Shown piece by piece: positions 53,196-64,000 of a stretch of 64,000 nt of DNA. Numbering within the stretch: the first letter of the stretch is position 1; every line of letters starts with the position of its first letter. The stretch lies in contig NC_009362.1 in the NCBI RefSeq assembly GCF_000092065.1, positions 62,001 to 126,000 on the forward strand. Reading direction: 5' to 3'. A program made the translations under genes and the position numbers. The stretch comes from Ostreococcus lucimarinus CCE9901. Taxonomy: Eukaryota > Chlorophyta > Mamiellophyceae > Mamiellales > Bathycoccaceae. Below the pieces are notes generated by a model. The model saw only the letters and a list, made by a program, of their open reading frames with translations, made no database searches and had not been told where the DNA came from.

Positions 53196-53636
53196 TCACG
53201 CGTCTTCAAACCGTTCGATCGCGCGTTCTTGCTCCGCCGCGATCGCCAGTTGAATTCTATCAATCTCATCCTCGGCGCGTTCGATTTCCCGCGAAATTTC
53301 GCGCGCCTCGCTGAACCGCTCGAGCAACAGTCGCGCGTTCAGGTCGGATTTGAGCCGTCGCACGCGCGCCTCGGCCTCGAACTTTCGCCCGCGCATCTGC
53401 GTGACGTCGTCGTTGACGTAATCGCCGCCGCGCACGCGATTCCGCGCGAGATTTAACGCGCGCTGCTTGATGCAAAGCGCGCGCTCGTGCAAGTCGCCAG
53501 CGTTGTCACCCGCGTGCGTCGCGCGCGCGGGGACGCGGCGCGCGCGTCGGGACGCGCGCGCGCGCGGCGGGGCGGGCGACGCGCGAGTGCGGTCAAACCG
53601 CAAAGCGTTCTCGTGCGCGCGCGCGACGCGCGCCAT
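53196..53636 (-). CDS. Small coiled-coil protein, UVR-motif-like
   Basis: The 146-aa protein from MARVARAHENALRFD has an Arg/Ala/Pro-rich first half (possible transit peptide) and a helical second half: DDVTQMRGRKFEAEARVRRL, KSDLNARLLLERFSEAREIS, REIERAEDEIDRIQLAIAAE. The spacing 'L...L..A...E.F..A..I...I...E' is like the UVR motif found in UvrB/ClpC-associated plastid proteins, but it is only a weak match. No family was assigned. Start choice is uncertain, as the N-terminal half has no homology. Confidence 0.55.
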   Translation of the reverse strand: MARVARAHENALRFDRTRASPAPPRARASRRARRVPARATHAGDNAGDLHERALCIKQRALNLARNRVRGGDYVNDDVTQMRGRKFEAEARVRRLKSDLNARLLLERFSEAREISREIERAEDEIDRIQLAIAAEQERAIERFEDA

Positions 53637-53793
53637 CGCGCGATGGCGTCGCGGTCGGCGTAATGCCGCGAACTAACTTTAGACATCGTTAACGGTTTTT
53701 CAAAAAGGCGCCTCGAGTCGCGGCGAATTCGCGCGGTTGTTTGTTCGATCGCTTACATCGCCGCGGAAGCTAGGAGGTGAGAGAATCGGTGGT

Positions 53794-56700
53794 CTAGTCC
53801 GAGTCGTGTTCGTCGTCGGCGATTTCGTCGGCGTTCTTCTTCGCTTTCGGGGTGAAACCATCCGTCATGAGCGTCTTCAAGTCTTCGCCGCTGAGTTTCG
53901 AGAGCTTCTTCGTCAACGCCCTGGAGAGGTTTTCGATTTCGGGCTCCATATCTTCGCAGAGCTCGCCCAAGAACGGAATGGCCTCCGGTAAGAGCTGCAA
54001 GTATTCCTCTTGGAGCTTGTCGACGATTTGTTCGATCGTCATGATGCTCAAGACGCGAGTACGGATCTTCGAGTCGCGCGAACACATGAGCACTGCGCGG
54101 TGCAACGGTTTCCAGTGAGCGTCATCGGGCGCCGCGGCGAGGAGCGACGCGCACGCACCGACTGCTTCAACACCGAAAGAACCTTCGCGCATGAACGTGT
54201 CGTAGTCGTCTTCGTCGGAATCCGACGGTGGCGCCGCCTTGAGCTGCTCGACCACCATCGGATAGAGCGAGTTGAAACGGTTCGACTCGATGAATCCGAC
54301 GTTGTCGTACTGGAAGCAACGTCTCAGAGCGGCGAGCGTCCACTTTCGCATGCGCCAGATATCGTGTTCTGACAAACTCTCGGCGTTCACGCTCTTGCGC
54401 TTCTTTTTCCCCGAGCTCGTTGGATCGGCGGCGACGTCCAGCGCCGCAGCCGCAAGATCGAGCAAGTGTCGGAAGAAGGGCACGAAGACGGCGCGAAGCT
54501 CGTCCGCGAGCGCGGCGGCGAGCCTGAAGAGCGCGGCGAGACGTGTGCGGGTGACATCGGCTTCGCCAGAACGCGCGCGCGCCCACTCGACGCACTGCAG
54601 GAAAAACGGCAAGAATTCACTTTCGGTGCACTTGAGCGCCAAGGCGACACAAGCGTCGACGGCTTTACCTTCGATGACGTCAAGAGCCTTCTCGGGGGCG
54701 CCCACCGGCGCATCACGCCTGATATCGAGCGCGCGTAGTACTATGCTGAATAATTGCTGTCTGTGTGCGTTCGTCGCCTTTGCAGAATCGCCGGCGGCGG
54801 CGATGATTTCGAGGAGCGCCGCGCACGACGCCGCGCCGTCTTCGCCGCCGTAAGTTAAGCACGAGTCCCAAGATTCCACCAGTGGCCGAATGAGCAATCG
54901 GAGCTCGACGACGTCTGGTAATTCTCCGCGAAGCTCCAACGCTAAATCATGTAAAGCCTTCGTCTCACCCGCTTCTGTGCCGGCTTCGCCATCGCACTGT
55001 GGCACCATTGCTGGGTGCAACGCGACCTTGATGATGTCTCCGAGAAAGGGTGAAATAAATCCGGCTACGTGCTTGACGAACATGCGCAGCGCAGCTAGGC
55101 ACGAGTGCGCAACGAGCACGAGCTCTCCCACATCGCTGTTGCCATGAAGCGCGTCTGCGCTCGCCAATGTAGTCTTAAGAAGTGCTGGTATCGCAGTGTT
55201 GACGACAGCGACCATACGAACACCCAAGATCTTTGAAAGCGTCGCCAACGACAGCGCCGCGGACGCTTTAAGCGTAGCTGACGCCCCTTCCAGCTGCGAG
55301 ATGACGGCGGGAACCACAGACAACAAGGGCTTCGTCGCCGCTTGTGCGACGCTGAAACGCACAGCAGCAGCTTCTAGAGCCATGAGCGCTGCCTGTGACG
55401 TCGTCACGCTCTTGGACTGAATCAACGCTGAAAGCTCTTCGATCAACGCGATACCCGCTTGCGTCTCCACATCATCTTCTTCCGTACTTTCGGTACTCGC
55501 GTTTTGTAGACGTTCGGTGACGAGTGTCAGCGCCTTTCGACGGACGCGCCCTTCCTTATGATCGAGTAATGGTGTCAACGCGCTCAAGAATGGACCCGAA
55601 GCCAGCAAGCCGTTGAGCGCGCTCAACAGACTTTGTCCGCTCGCCTCCGCCTTTGCCGCAAGTTTCGCTGGAGATTTACCTGGAGATTTTGATTTCTCTG
55701 ACGGCGTGCCATCATTAACTCCCACCGATTGCAAGAGCACAATAGCGGACTCAGCTAACGCGGCGTAACCCCTTTGAAGGCCTGCTTTCTCATCCTGATC
55801 CATCGGACGTTGTTGCGCACGAACGAATCGAGGCGAAGAGAGATGCTTGGCGGCGGACTCGGCGCACATGCGCACAATACGCCCTCCCTCGGAAGCAGAT
55901 TCCTGACAAGTCGAAAAAGTAGGTTAGTCGCGGCTTCATGGTGTCACGCTCGTGGCAAATCGCGTACGAGCGATTTCTCAGAAGGAAAGCAGCAGATTCG
56001 TATGTCTCATCAATGGAATCAGAATCCTGACACAATGAATCTTTCATCATCGAAAATCAAACACGACACGAGCGGCGCTGAAAACTGTTTTGCGAGTCGA
56101 GTCATACGTACCTTGAGCGCGTCCACGAGTGCATTCACCGCAGAAATCGGGGTTTCGCGAACGAGTAGCGCGTCGAGTAATTCCGCGACCCATGCATCGT
56201 CATCGGCAACAGGTAGGTCAGAGGTATCCACTGCGGCGGCGTATGGAGCTCGCGCTTCTCGAGCAGACGATTCCAAAGACTTTGAACGGCGTATCAAATT
56301 CAAGATAATCGCCGGAAGCGCCTCGCCAGGGGGTGCCGCACGAACAAGCGCCGCACAAATGGGAGCACGTCGACGTGTGGGCGCATGAGGCAGCGAATCT
56401 ATGAGCCTGCTGACGACGTTCATTAACGATTCACCACTTTGTAACCACACCGGAACGACGGCAACGAGCGCACTCTCTAAAGCGCGTTGAGACAGTACAT
56501 CGTCGTTCGCAGCGGCACGAGCGGATAAAGCAGATCCGATGTCAAACACATGACTCAGGACCGCTTCCGGTTTCGTGTGCGCAATTTGTGCCAAGCACGC
56601 AAGCGCTGCGCTTCGCGCAGCGCCTTCGTCTACCTCGCGAACGGCGCGAATGATAAGCGGAACGTTCCACTGTTTTCCACCGACTTTTGCGAGCGCGAGA

Positions 56701-59700
56701 GACTCCAATGTACGCAAAGCGAGCGCTTCGAGATAACCTCCTGCAGCAACACCTGCCTCGTCGTCGTCTGACTCCTCAAAGTCTGAGTCTTCGTCCATCG
56801 TCTCGCGAGCTTTAGCTCGCGCAGCCGCATCATTCATCATCGCCTCTAGAAAGTTTTGACACGGCTCGACAAGCGTGTCGAGATTATCAGTCTTGTCAAG
56901 CTTCCACGCCAGCACTTCGAGCGAAGTAGCCGCTGCTTGCGTAGTTTCGCTCGAGCCGAGCGAGAGACTCGAATGTGCGTCATCGTCCGCCTTTTTACCT
57001 TTCTTCTTTGACGGCGGCGCTGTCGGTGCGTCAGCTAACGCAGCGTTCAACGTCTTAACGACATCCTTGGCGTCAATCGTCAGCGCGTCGACGGCATTTT
57101 GCGCTTCACGTCTCGAAATGTCGTCAGTATCGGCATTCACGGCGCTGAACAAAATCTTGAGCAGCTGTGATTTCGGCCCGCTATTTAACGCGGCGACGAA
57201 TTCACCAGATATCAGGTTGAACGCCGCAGTACGAACGGCCGAAGGTGAAGGCGCCACCATGCACCTAGACAAAATTGCCCATCCCTCGCCACCATCTTTG
57301 CCGAACGACTTGGCGAGCTCGGGTGTGTACACGTTCATAATCTCAACCATCAACGCCGCTTTTGCCGTTTTAGAGTCGTCTTCGAGCGTTTGTAAGCACC
57401 ATGAAAGCACCGGTAACAGTATTGAAGCCTTCGTCGTCGCATCGCCCAATCCGCGAGTCGTCGCAACTAAACATCTCGCACCGTACGCATCCATCGCCGG
57501 CCTTGTCTCGCTCGTCATTTCCTGTACCGGCTCCAAATACGCGGCCAATTCATCCGATGGCGACTTGGCGGCGTTCACACCGTCTTCGATAGCGCGGCAC
57601 AAAGCTGTGGCACCCTTCAGCGCGATCTCTTCGGCGGCCTTTGTTACGGATTTGACTATGTTGCTCGCTTTCTTGTCGCGCGCATATGCCGAAAGAAGTG
57701 CCGCGGCCGCCGCACGCACCGGCGACGCGGATGATGCGGCGGCAACGATTACTGGTGCGATTGGCGGCAACTTAGAACACGCGGTGCAGAGCTCCAAAGC
57801 GGCGACTTGCACTCGCGCGTCTTCAATCGATGGATCAGAGGCGAATTTGGACGCAAGGAAAGCGCTAGACCCCGCGGCACCGTAGCAACGATCGCACGCA
57901 TTCAGTACTTCACGCAGAAGCTCGCCGATTCGGGCGTCAAAAGCATCGTCCATACGACCAGTCTTCGTATCCTTCGCTTCGGTGGTGGCGAGAAGCTCAA
58001 AAGACTCGCTCAAGTACTCGTCGGCGTCAACACTCGACTTCTTTGAAGTACTCGCAAGAACTGCGCGCAAGACAGATCGATGGCACGACGGTAAAAACTT
58101 CCGAGCAGCTGAATCGCTCGACACGAGTTTGCACAAAGTCTCCGAATCCGGCAACGCGTCGGCAGGAAATATTTCGTCGTTTTGAACGCCTCGCACCTGT
58201 CCCACGCCACCTTCATTCCACGAGTCGCGAATGATGGCCCACGAAGCCGCGCGAAGCGCTGAAGCCGCGGCGGTCGACTTCCCGGACGTCTTCTCTATGG
58301 CAAGCTTACATGCAATGAAGAACGTCATTCTACCGATCCCAGTTGCGTCTCTGTACACTTCACGAAGCCACAGCACGCGTGACGTGTGTTCGTCGCCGCC
58401 CGTACCCCAATCGCTCGCTAAAGATTCCGCGAGCGCTGATAAAACAGCCTGATTGCACTTTTCCTCAAACATGCGTCGCTCGTCGCCGTCTTTGCTCGAT
58501 TTACTGTCCTCGGCGACGGATTTAAGAGAATCAGAGCGAATTCCGTCGAGTGCGGGATGTGGGCAACTTCTGGCGGCATTTAACGCCGACTTGGTGACGT
58601 TTCGAAGCGCCGGCGTCGTGGAGAAGAGAACATACTCATAAGCCAGCGCAGCAGCTCGACCTGCGAGCGCTGACGGCGCAGTGTGGTCTAGCGATTTCGA
58701 AAGCACGCCAATCGTCAGACGAAGCGCCCTCTTTGCTAAGCGGCGCTCGCCGTCGCTGTTCGGACTGCCCGCTACGATCGCCGTCATCGCCGCGCTCAAT
58801 CGCGCCTTGGCGGCGGCGAACAAGGCTACGTCATCGGAAACCATTCGACGCAACGAATCGAGGTCCATCGCCGCCGCAGCTACGCGCGGATCGTCATCTG
58901 ACACCCGTCGAAGCATAGCTGGACCGAGCGCAGACCCATTCTTAAGTGATGACGGGACGTCCTCCCCACCGTCGCCTTTATCTTTGCTCAACTGCGCCAG
59001 CTGCGCAATCGCGTTTTCTCGCAAACTAGCGTTGGGGTGATCAAGCGCAGCGTGAATTGACATCGCGTGTCCAATCATGGGCCCAGCAGCCGAACCGAGC
59101 AAAGCATCACGCAGGAAAGCCGCATCTTCTTCGCTAGCAACCATCTTCTCCTTCTTCTTCGTCACTTTCTCAGATGTCTTGTCTTTTCCGCTCTTTGCCG
59201 CAGCACCGCGGAAAATAAAATCTACCGCCTCGCTCGTGGCGACAGGTCGGCACTGATCGGCCAGTTTCAACACCGATTTGGCCATATCTGCCGCGGCTGT
59301 ACTTTTCTTTGCAGTTTGCAACAGTACAGGCAACGCCGCGATGAAATGCTTCCCCGTCAGCGGAACCTTTTCAATCACTCCTCGCAAGACGCGTTCATAA
59401 TTCGAGTGCACGTCGGCAAACTCGGCGAGTGAACGCATGAGCGGGATTGAAAACGCATCCGCACGATAGCTGTGTTCCAAATCCGCGACTAATTCTTCCA
59501 ACTCGGGAATTTTCACCAAATGCTTGAACGCGCGCTCGGGCAAAGCCTTGACGCGCTGCGTTTGGCACAGAGCCAGCATCGCCTGCAAAGCCTGCGAGTG
59601 CAAAGGTACTCGCGTACCCTTGGCGATTCCTTCGAGTAGCGCCTCCACGAGCGGCTCACCCATTTTCGTGCGAGCCGCGAGCTGGGTCGCAACCATGAGC

Positions 59701-60592
59701 GCGCCCGCAAATTGCTCCGAATTCGCAGTCGACGCCAAGCCGGCTTCGAGATACGGCAAAAGGCGCGTCGTCACCGTTGGATCGACTTCCTTCATCAGGC
59801 CTATCGCCTCCGTGATGAGCACGGCGTAGAACGCCGACGTCGTTCCAACGTTTCCCTGTGAAATGAAAAATATATTGTTAGTTTCACGAGTACTCGTGCG
59901 CGTGATTAAACGATCCAATCGCCGTGGAAAACAAACAAAAAAGTCGTCGCCGGCGCCTCGAAGTCACGCACCTTTGCCGTCGCCATCTCCGTCGCACTCT
60001 GCGCACAAAACGTAAAAAATGCCTTATCCTTCGAACATCGCACCGCCAACGCATCTCTCGGCGGCGCCGCGCCCGTCTCTTTCACCCCACCCAACCACTT
60101 AAAATGCCTACTATTCTCCAACTGACACGTCTGCGTCGCTTTGACGAACGCCGCCGTCCCGTGCCACGGCAATCCACACGCGATGAGCGCGTCCACGTCG
60201 TACACGTGTATCTTAAACCGCCGAATCAAGTATTCAAGCGTCTCACTCGCGCACCGTTCGTTAAAGTACCCGCTCAGCAACCGCAAATATCCCTCCACGC
60301 GCGCGCTCGTCGCCGCGAGTTCCTCCGCCGTCTCCAACTCCCTGTGTTTCCCCTCCGCCACGCTTCGCGCGAACAGCGTCTTCGCGTGTAGTTCGAACCG
60401 CCCGTCCCTTCGGCACAGCTCTTCGAATCCTCGCGCGCCGATCGCGTGCGCGGTCTCGCGATCGACGTCCGCGGCGTCTTTGACGTCGTACAGCAGCGAC
60501 GCCTTCGCGTTCTTTCCGATGCGTCGCTCGTGCGCGCCGGCGCGCTCCTGGAGCCCGCGCAGGGCGTCCGCGAGGGCGGTGGACGGCGCCAT
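53794..60592 (-). CDS. HEATR1: HEATR1/UTP10, small-subunit processome HEAT-repeat protein (3 exons)
   Basis: UTP10 is a t-UTP component of the 90S pre-ribosome needed for rDNA transcription and 18S rRNA maturation. Exons are 59972-60592, 56112-59855 and 53794-55902; introns are 59856-59971 (GTGCGT...CAG) and 55903-56111 (GTACGT...CAG), both phase 0 with ACTAAC near the acceptor. The 2157-aa product starts MAPSTALADALRGLQERAGA and has the UTP10 N-terminal signature ASLLYDVKDAADVDRETAHA, IGARGFEELC, IHVYDVDALIACGLPWHGT. Long alpha-helical HEAT arrays follow, then an acidic insert (DEDSDFEESDDDEAG) and a BP28-type C-terminal domain (FFRHLLDLAAAAL; MRKWTLAALRRCFQYDNVGF). Length matches human HEATR1 (about 2140 aa). 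Each exon join restores a continuous frame. Confidence 0.93.
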
Positions 60593-60836
60593 CGCGCGTC
60601 GGTCGCTCGACGTCCTCGCGGCGCGCGCGACGCGAGCGACGCGCGCGACGTCGAGTGCCGCCGCCGCCGCCGGCGTCGCGCCGACGTCGCGCGCGCGTTA
60701 CATGGCGATCCATCGCGCTCGTGTACGCGAAAATGCTCGTATCGTGGACCCATGTAAGCCGATGTGGTGACGCGACGCCCACGCGACCGCGCGGCACACG
60801 CCGACGCGCGATCGCGGGCTCGACGTCGCGCGCGCG

Positions 60837-61267
60837 ATGGAGGCGTACAGGAACAAGTTCATCGCCACGGGGAAGTTCGCGCCGCTGAAACACTTCATGG
60901 TGCGCGCGCGAGAGACGCGCGCGAGGGATCGTTCGCGACGCGAACGTTCGAATGAATGCGCGCGCGGAACGACGACGACGCGACGACGGCGCGCGAGGGC
61001 GCGAGGACTGACGGAAGAACGCGCGCGCGATAGGTGGGCGTGTTCGTGCTGGCGTTCGGGTTGGAGACGTATCATCATCACAAGTACCACGGGGAGCATG
61101 ACCACGGCGACGAGGGCCACGGGGACGGCGCGGAGGCGGCGAACGGGGCGGCGGCGAACAGCGCGAGGGAACGGGCGGCGCTGGGAAGCTTGGACGGGGC
61201 GCAGATGGAGGTGGAGGAATTGCGGGAGAAGGTGAAGGCGATGCGGGAGACTATGATGGGGCGGTGA
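60837..61267 (+). CDS. Small single-pass membrane protein, probably mitochondrial (2 exons)
   Basis: Exons are 60837-60899 (MEAYRNKFIATGKFAPLKHF, then M) and 61034-61267 (VGVFVLAFGLETYHHHKYHG and so on); the 134-bp intron (GTGCGC...TAG, phase 0) has GGACTGACGG near the acceptor. The 98-aa product has one short hydrophobic helix (VGVFVLAFGLE) after a basic amphipathic segment, a His-rich patch (YHHHKYHGEHDH) and a coiled-coil end (MEVEELREKVKAMRETM). A 'KFAPLKHF-M-hydrophobic-YHHHKYH' arrangement resembles small FoF1-ATP synthase or other respiratory supernumerary subunits of plants. I cannot identify which, so no name is given. It diverges from HEATR1. Confidence 0.7.
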
Positions 61268-61469
61268 GGAGGACTTCGGCGAGGCGAGGCGAGGCGATAC
61301 CCTCGCGTAGTCGGTTTTTGTTTTGGTAATACTCAGTTAAATGTACAAAAGCGCCGCGGCTTATTCGATCGACAATGCGCGTCGGTCGTCGTGTGATGCG
61401 TCTGATGCGCGCGGGCGTCGCTTTCGCGAGCGCTAGCTATCGCGGACGCGGGCAAAAAAACAAGTCTCG

Positions 61470-62753
61470 TCACTTGACGCCGTTGGCGTTGAGACGTACG
61501 GCTTCCAACTCGCCGCGAACGTGCAGGTCCGTGGACGTCGAGTTCACGCGTTTAGCTGAGTTTATCGGAGGTGCACTCACCGGCGTGTCGCTTCCTTCGC
61601 GTTCATCGCGTTTCGTTCCGCGCTGCGCGTCCACGGATCGATTGTTGTGCGCGAACTCGTCGCCGTCGACGACGATGCGTTCGCTCGGCGAAAGCGGTTC
61701 GTCTTCGCTGTCGGAATCGCTCGGTGACTTTGAAGGCTCGGCGTCGTGCTTCCACGTGCCCCCGTCCATGGGATCGTGCACCCAATACTTCTCTCTGAAC
61801 GTGTCACGCCCGGGGTAGATGTCTGGGGTGATGACGTCGTCGCCGCCGCGCAACCAACTCATGCACATCACGAGGCACTGTCGCGCCGTCGGGCGCTTGG
61901 CTGGATTCGTCTGCGTCGCTAATCGACCTAATTCACGAATAAACTCAACCTCGTCGGCGTTCGTTTTCCTCGTTCGTCGTCGCAACTGTTCGACGAGCTG
62001 AAAACACATCACTCCGTACCCGTATATGTCGCTCGAACAGTCGTACGGCGCCCCGCTCTCGACTTCGGGCGCGCGATACTTTGGCGGTCCAATTTTGGGC
62101 GTCAACCGCGGGTTCACGTCCTCTCGCGCGGACGTCGTCCCACCCGGAAGCACGCGCGCGAGTCCAAAATCCGTCAGCTTGGCCGTTTGATAATCCTACC
62201 GCCGCGCGAAATCGCCGAAACCGTCAGTCGAGATATTTTCTCTCCCCCTCGCGTCGCCTCGCGTCTCGCGTCGCGTCTCTTCGTCTCGTCCCCATCCCAC
62301 GCGTACCTCGGATATCAGCACATTCCTCGCCTTCACATCCCTATGCACGTGTCCCGCCGCGTGCACGCGCGTCAGCGCTCTCGCCACGTCCGCCAGCGCC
62401 TTCACTCGATTCGTCTCGTTCACCACTCGCTTGCTCCGCAGCGAGTGCGGCACGAACTCCATCACCATGTGACAATCGCCCCTCTCGATGAACGCCCCGT
62501 ACACGCGCGTGATGTTCGGGTGCGCGAACGCGTTCAGGTACCACAGATCGCGCTTCAGGCCGGCGATTCGGTCCGGTCGCGCGTTCGCCGTGACTTTTAT
62601 CGCCACGGGTTCGCCGAGGAGTTCGCCGCGGTAAACCTTGCCGAACGAGCCGTCGCCGACTTGGCGCCACGCGTCGCGGTGCGTGAGGTCGTCCGGGTCG
62701 AAGCCGAGGGGGGCGTTGGCGCACGGGATGAGCGTCGCGTCGGGGTGCGGCAT
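61470..62753 (-). CDS. Protein kinase, TKL-like (2 exons)
   Basis: Exons are 62307-62753 and 61470-62195; the 111-bp intron (GTACGC...TAG, phase 0) has CGACTGACGG near the acceptor. The 390-aa product has a complete kinase domain: Gly loop GDGSFGKVYRG, VAIKV, HVHRDVKARNVLIS, then across the splice junction EDYQTAKLTDFGLARVLPGG, and PPKYRAPEVESG, DIYGYGVMCFQLVE and the C-lobe RPTARQCLVM. The intron separates the catalytic loop from DFG, and without splicing neither part is a kinase. The sequence is of the TKL/Raf-like to RLK-like kind by loop features. The C-terminal 120 residues are acidic/Ser-rich (SKSPSDSDSEDEPLSPSERI) without a domain. The substrate is unknown. Confidence 0.85.
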
Positions 62754-62948
62754 CGCGCGACGCCGCGGGCGCGCGCGCGGCGGCGAGTGGCGGCGATCCC
62801 ACCGATTCGGTTACGGAATTGCGCTTTTTCATCAGTCGCCGGGGGCGCGCGAGGGAGGCGAGAGGGGAGGCGAGCGCGGAGGCGAGATCGCGGACGAGGG
62901 GGGAGAGCATCGAGACGGGGACGGCGCGAGGCGATGAAATACAGGAGG

Positions 62949-64000
62949 CTAGACCTGCGGACGGGTTTGGACGACGAAGACGCGGCCGTCGCGGACGACG
63001 CCCTCGACGTCTTGGGGAGCGCCGAGCGCGCGCTCGATGGCGGCGCCGGCGCGGGCGACGGCGGCGAGCGTGGCCTGGCTCGCGTCGTGGTCCCATATCA
63101 TCGGATCAGACGCGTAATCGGCGTGGTGTTCCACGGTGGCGTGCATGGGGACGGATTCGTACAGGCCAGCGCCGGCGTAGCCTTCGAGGTCTTCGCCGTT
63201 GGAGTCGGAGCGGAAGATGAGCGTCTCGCGGGGGACGCGAAGGACGGTGTTCTTGGATGGGAATCCAGCGATTTCCGGCGGTGAGACGTCGCCGTCGGGC
63301 GTCTTCTTCACCGTAAAACTCAGCGCGCGCCCAGGATAGTTCCCGACGAGCGTTTCGCCCATGCCTTGGACGACTTCGGCGTAGAGCTCGTCGGCGGCGT
63401 TCGTGCTCGGATTCACGGTGTGAATCACGAAGGCGTGATCGGCGTTGATGACGGGTTGCACGAGCACAGACATGCGCAGATTATTGTGATCGAGACCGCG
63501 ATTACGCATGCTGACAAACGCGCGCTCGTTCCACTTTGATGCCCACACGTCACAGATGGCTTTCCACGCGAGCTCCCACGCGTCGTCGTCCTCCGGAGGG
63601 GTTAACCCGCCGCTTCGCATGACGGCGGCGAGTTTTTCGAGCATCCCAGCGGGGGGTACGATGGTGCGAACGCAACGACGGCACGATCGTAGTGACGCGG
63701 AGAGCGTCACACCAGTAGTGTCATCGATTTCACTCAAAAGCTTGTTGAGTGTCTCGGCTTGCTTTTCATTCTCCGGTCTCGCGAGGACGTGCTCAAACGT
63801 GCCGAACGGAATCGCCACGGACACCGGGAGGTTGATCCAATCGGGAATCCCGCCATTCTTCAAGGCGTCGCGCAGCGCCTTCGTATTGCGCGCTTTCGCG
63901 CCAACGAGATCCTCGCGGAAGTCTTCCATTGAAACGGCGAAATCGCCCGCGAAATCGATGGCTTTAATGTTGATTCGCTGCGCGTCACCGTTGTGCGAGG
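62949..64000 (-). CDS. GWD1: Alpha-glucan, water dikinase, C-terminal part (gene continues beyond the window)
   Basis: GWD phosphorylates the C6 of glucosyl residues in starch and so opens granules to degradation. The visible 350 or so residues are the C-terminal ATP-binding (PPDK_N-like) domain: IDFAGDFAVSMEDFREDLVG, AKARNTKALRDALKNGGIPD, ASKWNERAFVSMRNRGLDHN, LRMSVLVQPVINADHAFVIH, EVVQGMGETLVGNYPGRALS, IFRSDSNGEDLEGYAGAGLY and the terminal VVQTRPQV, all closely as in plant GWD1. The frame is still open at base 64000 (RINIKAIDFAGDF), so the ATG at 63929 is internal; the phosphohistidine and starch-binding domains lie outside the window. Confidence 0.93.
   Translation of the reverse strand, partial: SHNGDAQRINIKAIDFAGDFAVSMEDFREDLVGAKARNTKALRDALKNGGIPDWINLPVSVAIPFGTFEHVLARPENEKQAETLNKLLSEIDDTTGVTLSASLRSCRRCVRTIVPPAGMLEKLAAVMRSGGLTPPEDDDAWELAWKAICDVWASKWNERAFVSMRNRGLDHNNLRMSVLVQPVINADHAFVIHTVNPSTNAADELYAEVVQGMGETLVGNYPGRALSFTVKKTPDGDVSPPEIAGFPSKNTVLRVPRETLIFRSDSNGEDLEGYAGAGLYESVPMHATVEHHADYASDPMIWDHDASQATLAAVARAGAAIERALGAPQDVEGVVRDGRVFVVQTRPQV

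Noticed and set aside
56875-57885. 336-aa open frame antisense to HEATR1
   Set aside because: HEATR1 is conserved across the whole stretch; the antisense product is Ala/Ser-rich without homology.
1-64000. CRISPR array, prophage, transposon or bacterial operon
   Set aside because: No regularly spaced repeats, transposase, integrase or polycistronic bacterial layout were seen; genes are eukaryotic with spliceosomal introns.
1-64000. tRNA or rRNA genes
   Set aside because: I found no cloverleaf-compatible stretch with a B-box-like GGTTCGAATCC in intergenic DNA; a covariance-model scan would be needed to be certain.

Overview
The window is nuclear DNA of a very compact green alga, most likely a picoplanktonic prasinophyte of the Mamiellales (Ostreococcus-like). 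The grounds are: GC-rich sequence; about 42 protein genes in 64 kb on both strands, with intergenic gaps usually of 10-250 bp; few and short spliceosomal introns (14 recognised, 103-352 bp); and a plant-type gene set that includes a glucan, water dikinase, the plastid Holliday-junction resolvase MOC1, CCB4-like and YggT/YLMG cytochrome-assembly proteins and a TDY-type (plant group D) MAP kinase. The species call is inference; no rRNA or organelle marker is present.

Layout. 0-13 kb: a conserved hypothetical protein, succinate-semialdehyde dehydrogenase, a YggT protein divergent from a MAP kinase, a glutathione peroxidase, NOP56, Elongator subunit ELP2, a mitochondrial-type membrane protein, a secreted thioredoxin-like protein and an unusual ankyrin-TM-saposin-J protein. 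13-25 kb: a 1333-aa surface protein, an M14 carboxypeptidase, ribonucleotide reductase R2 (4 exons) divergent from ribosomal protein eS30, organellar uS15, MOC1 with a SAP motif, and two small membrane proteins. 24-34 kb: complex III hinge subunit divergent from complex I NDUFA13, ESCRT-II SNF8, an RNase III-fold/dsRBD protein, Pol III subunit RPC9 divergent from a DDX42-like helicase, two unknown genes flanking a tandemly duplicated promoter, and PCMT. 34-49 kb: DNA polymerase alpha, a CCB4-like protein, an MFS transporter, WRAP53-like, a rhomboid-like protein, a 14-3-3 protein, DUF1415, PTRHD1 and an ABC1 kinase. 49-64 kb: GCP6, a coiled-coil protein, HEATR1/UTP10, a small membrane protein, a TKL-like kinase and the 3' part of the glucan, water dikinase, cut by the window end.

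Functionally this is ordinary housekeeping content: ribosome biogenesis and translation (NOP56, HEATR1, eS30, uS15, ELP2, PTRHD1), replication (POLA1, R2), respiration (UQCRH, NDUFA13, GABA-shunt SSADH) and plastid functions. No mobile element, virus, CRISPR array or tRNA was recognised. The unusual points are start codons split by or abutting introns, a uniform branch-point signal in all introns, POLA1 without its C-terminal zinc ligands, the Ank-TM-saposin-J architecture, and several perfect repeats in divergent promoters. Exon boundaries were derived by reading splice signals together with protein-family continuity; they have not been checked against transcripts.
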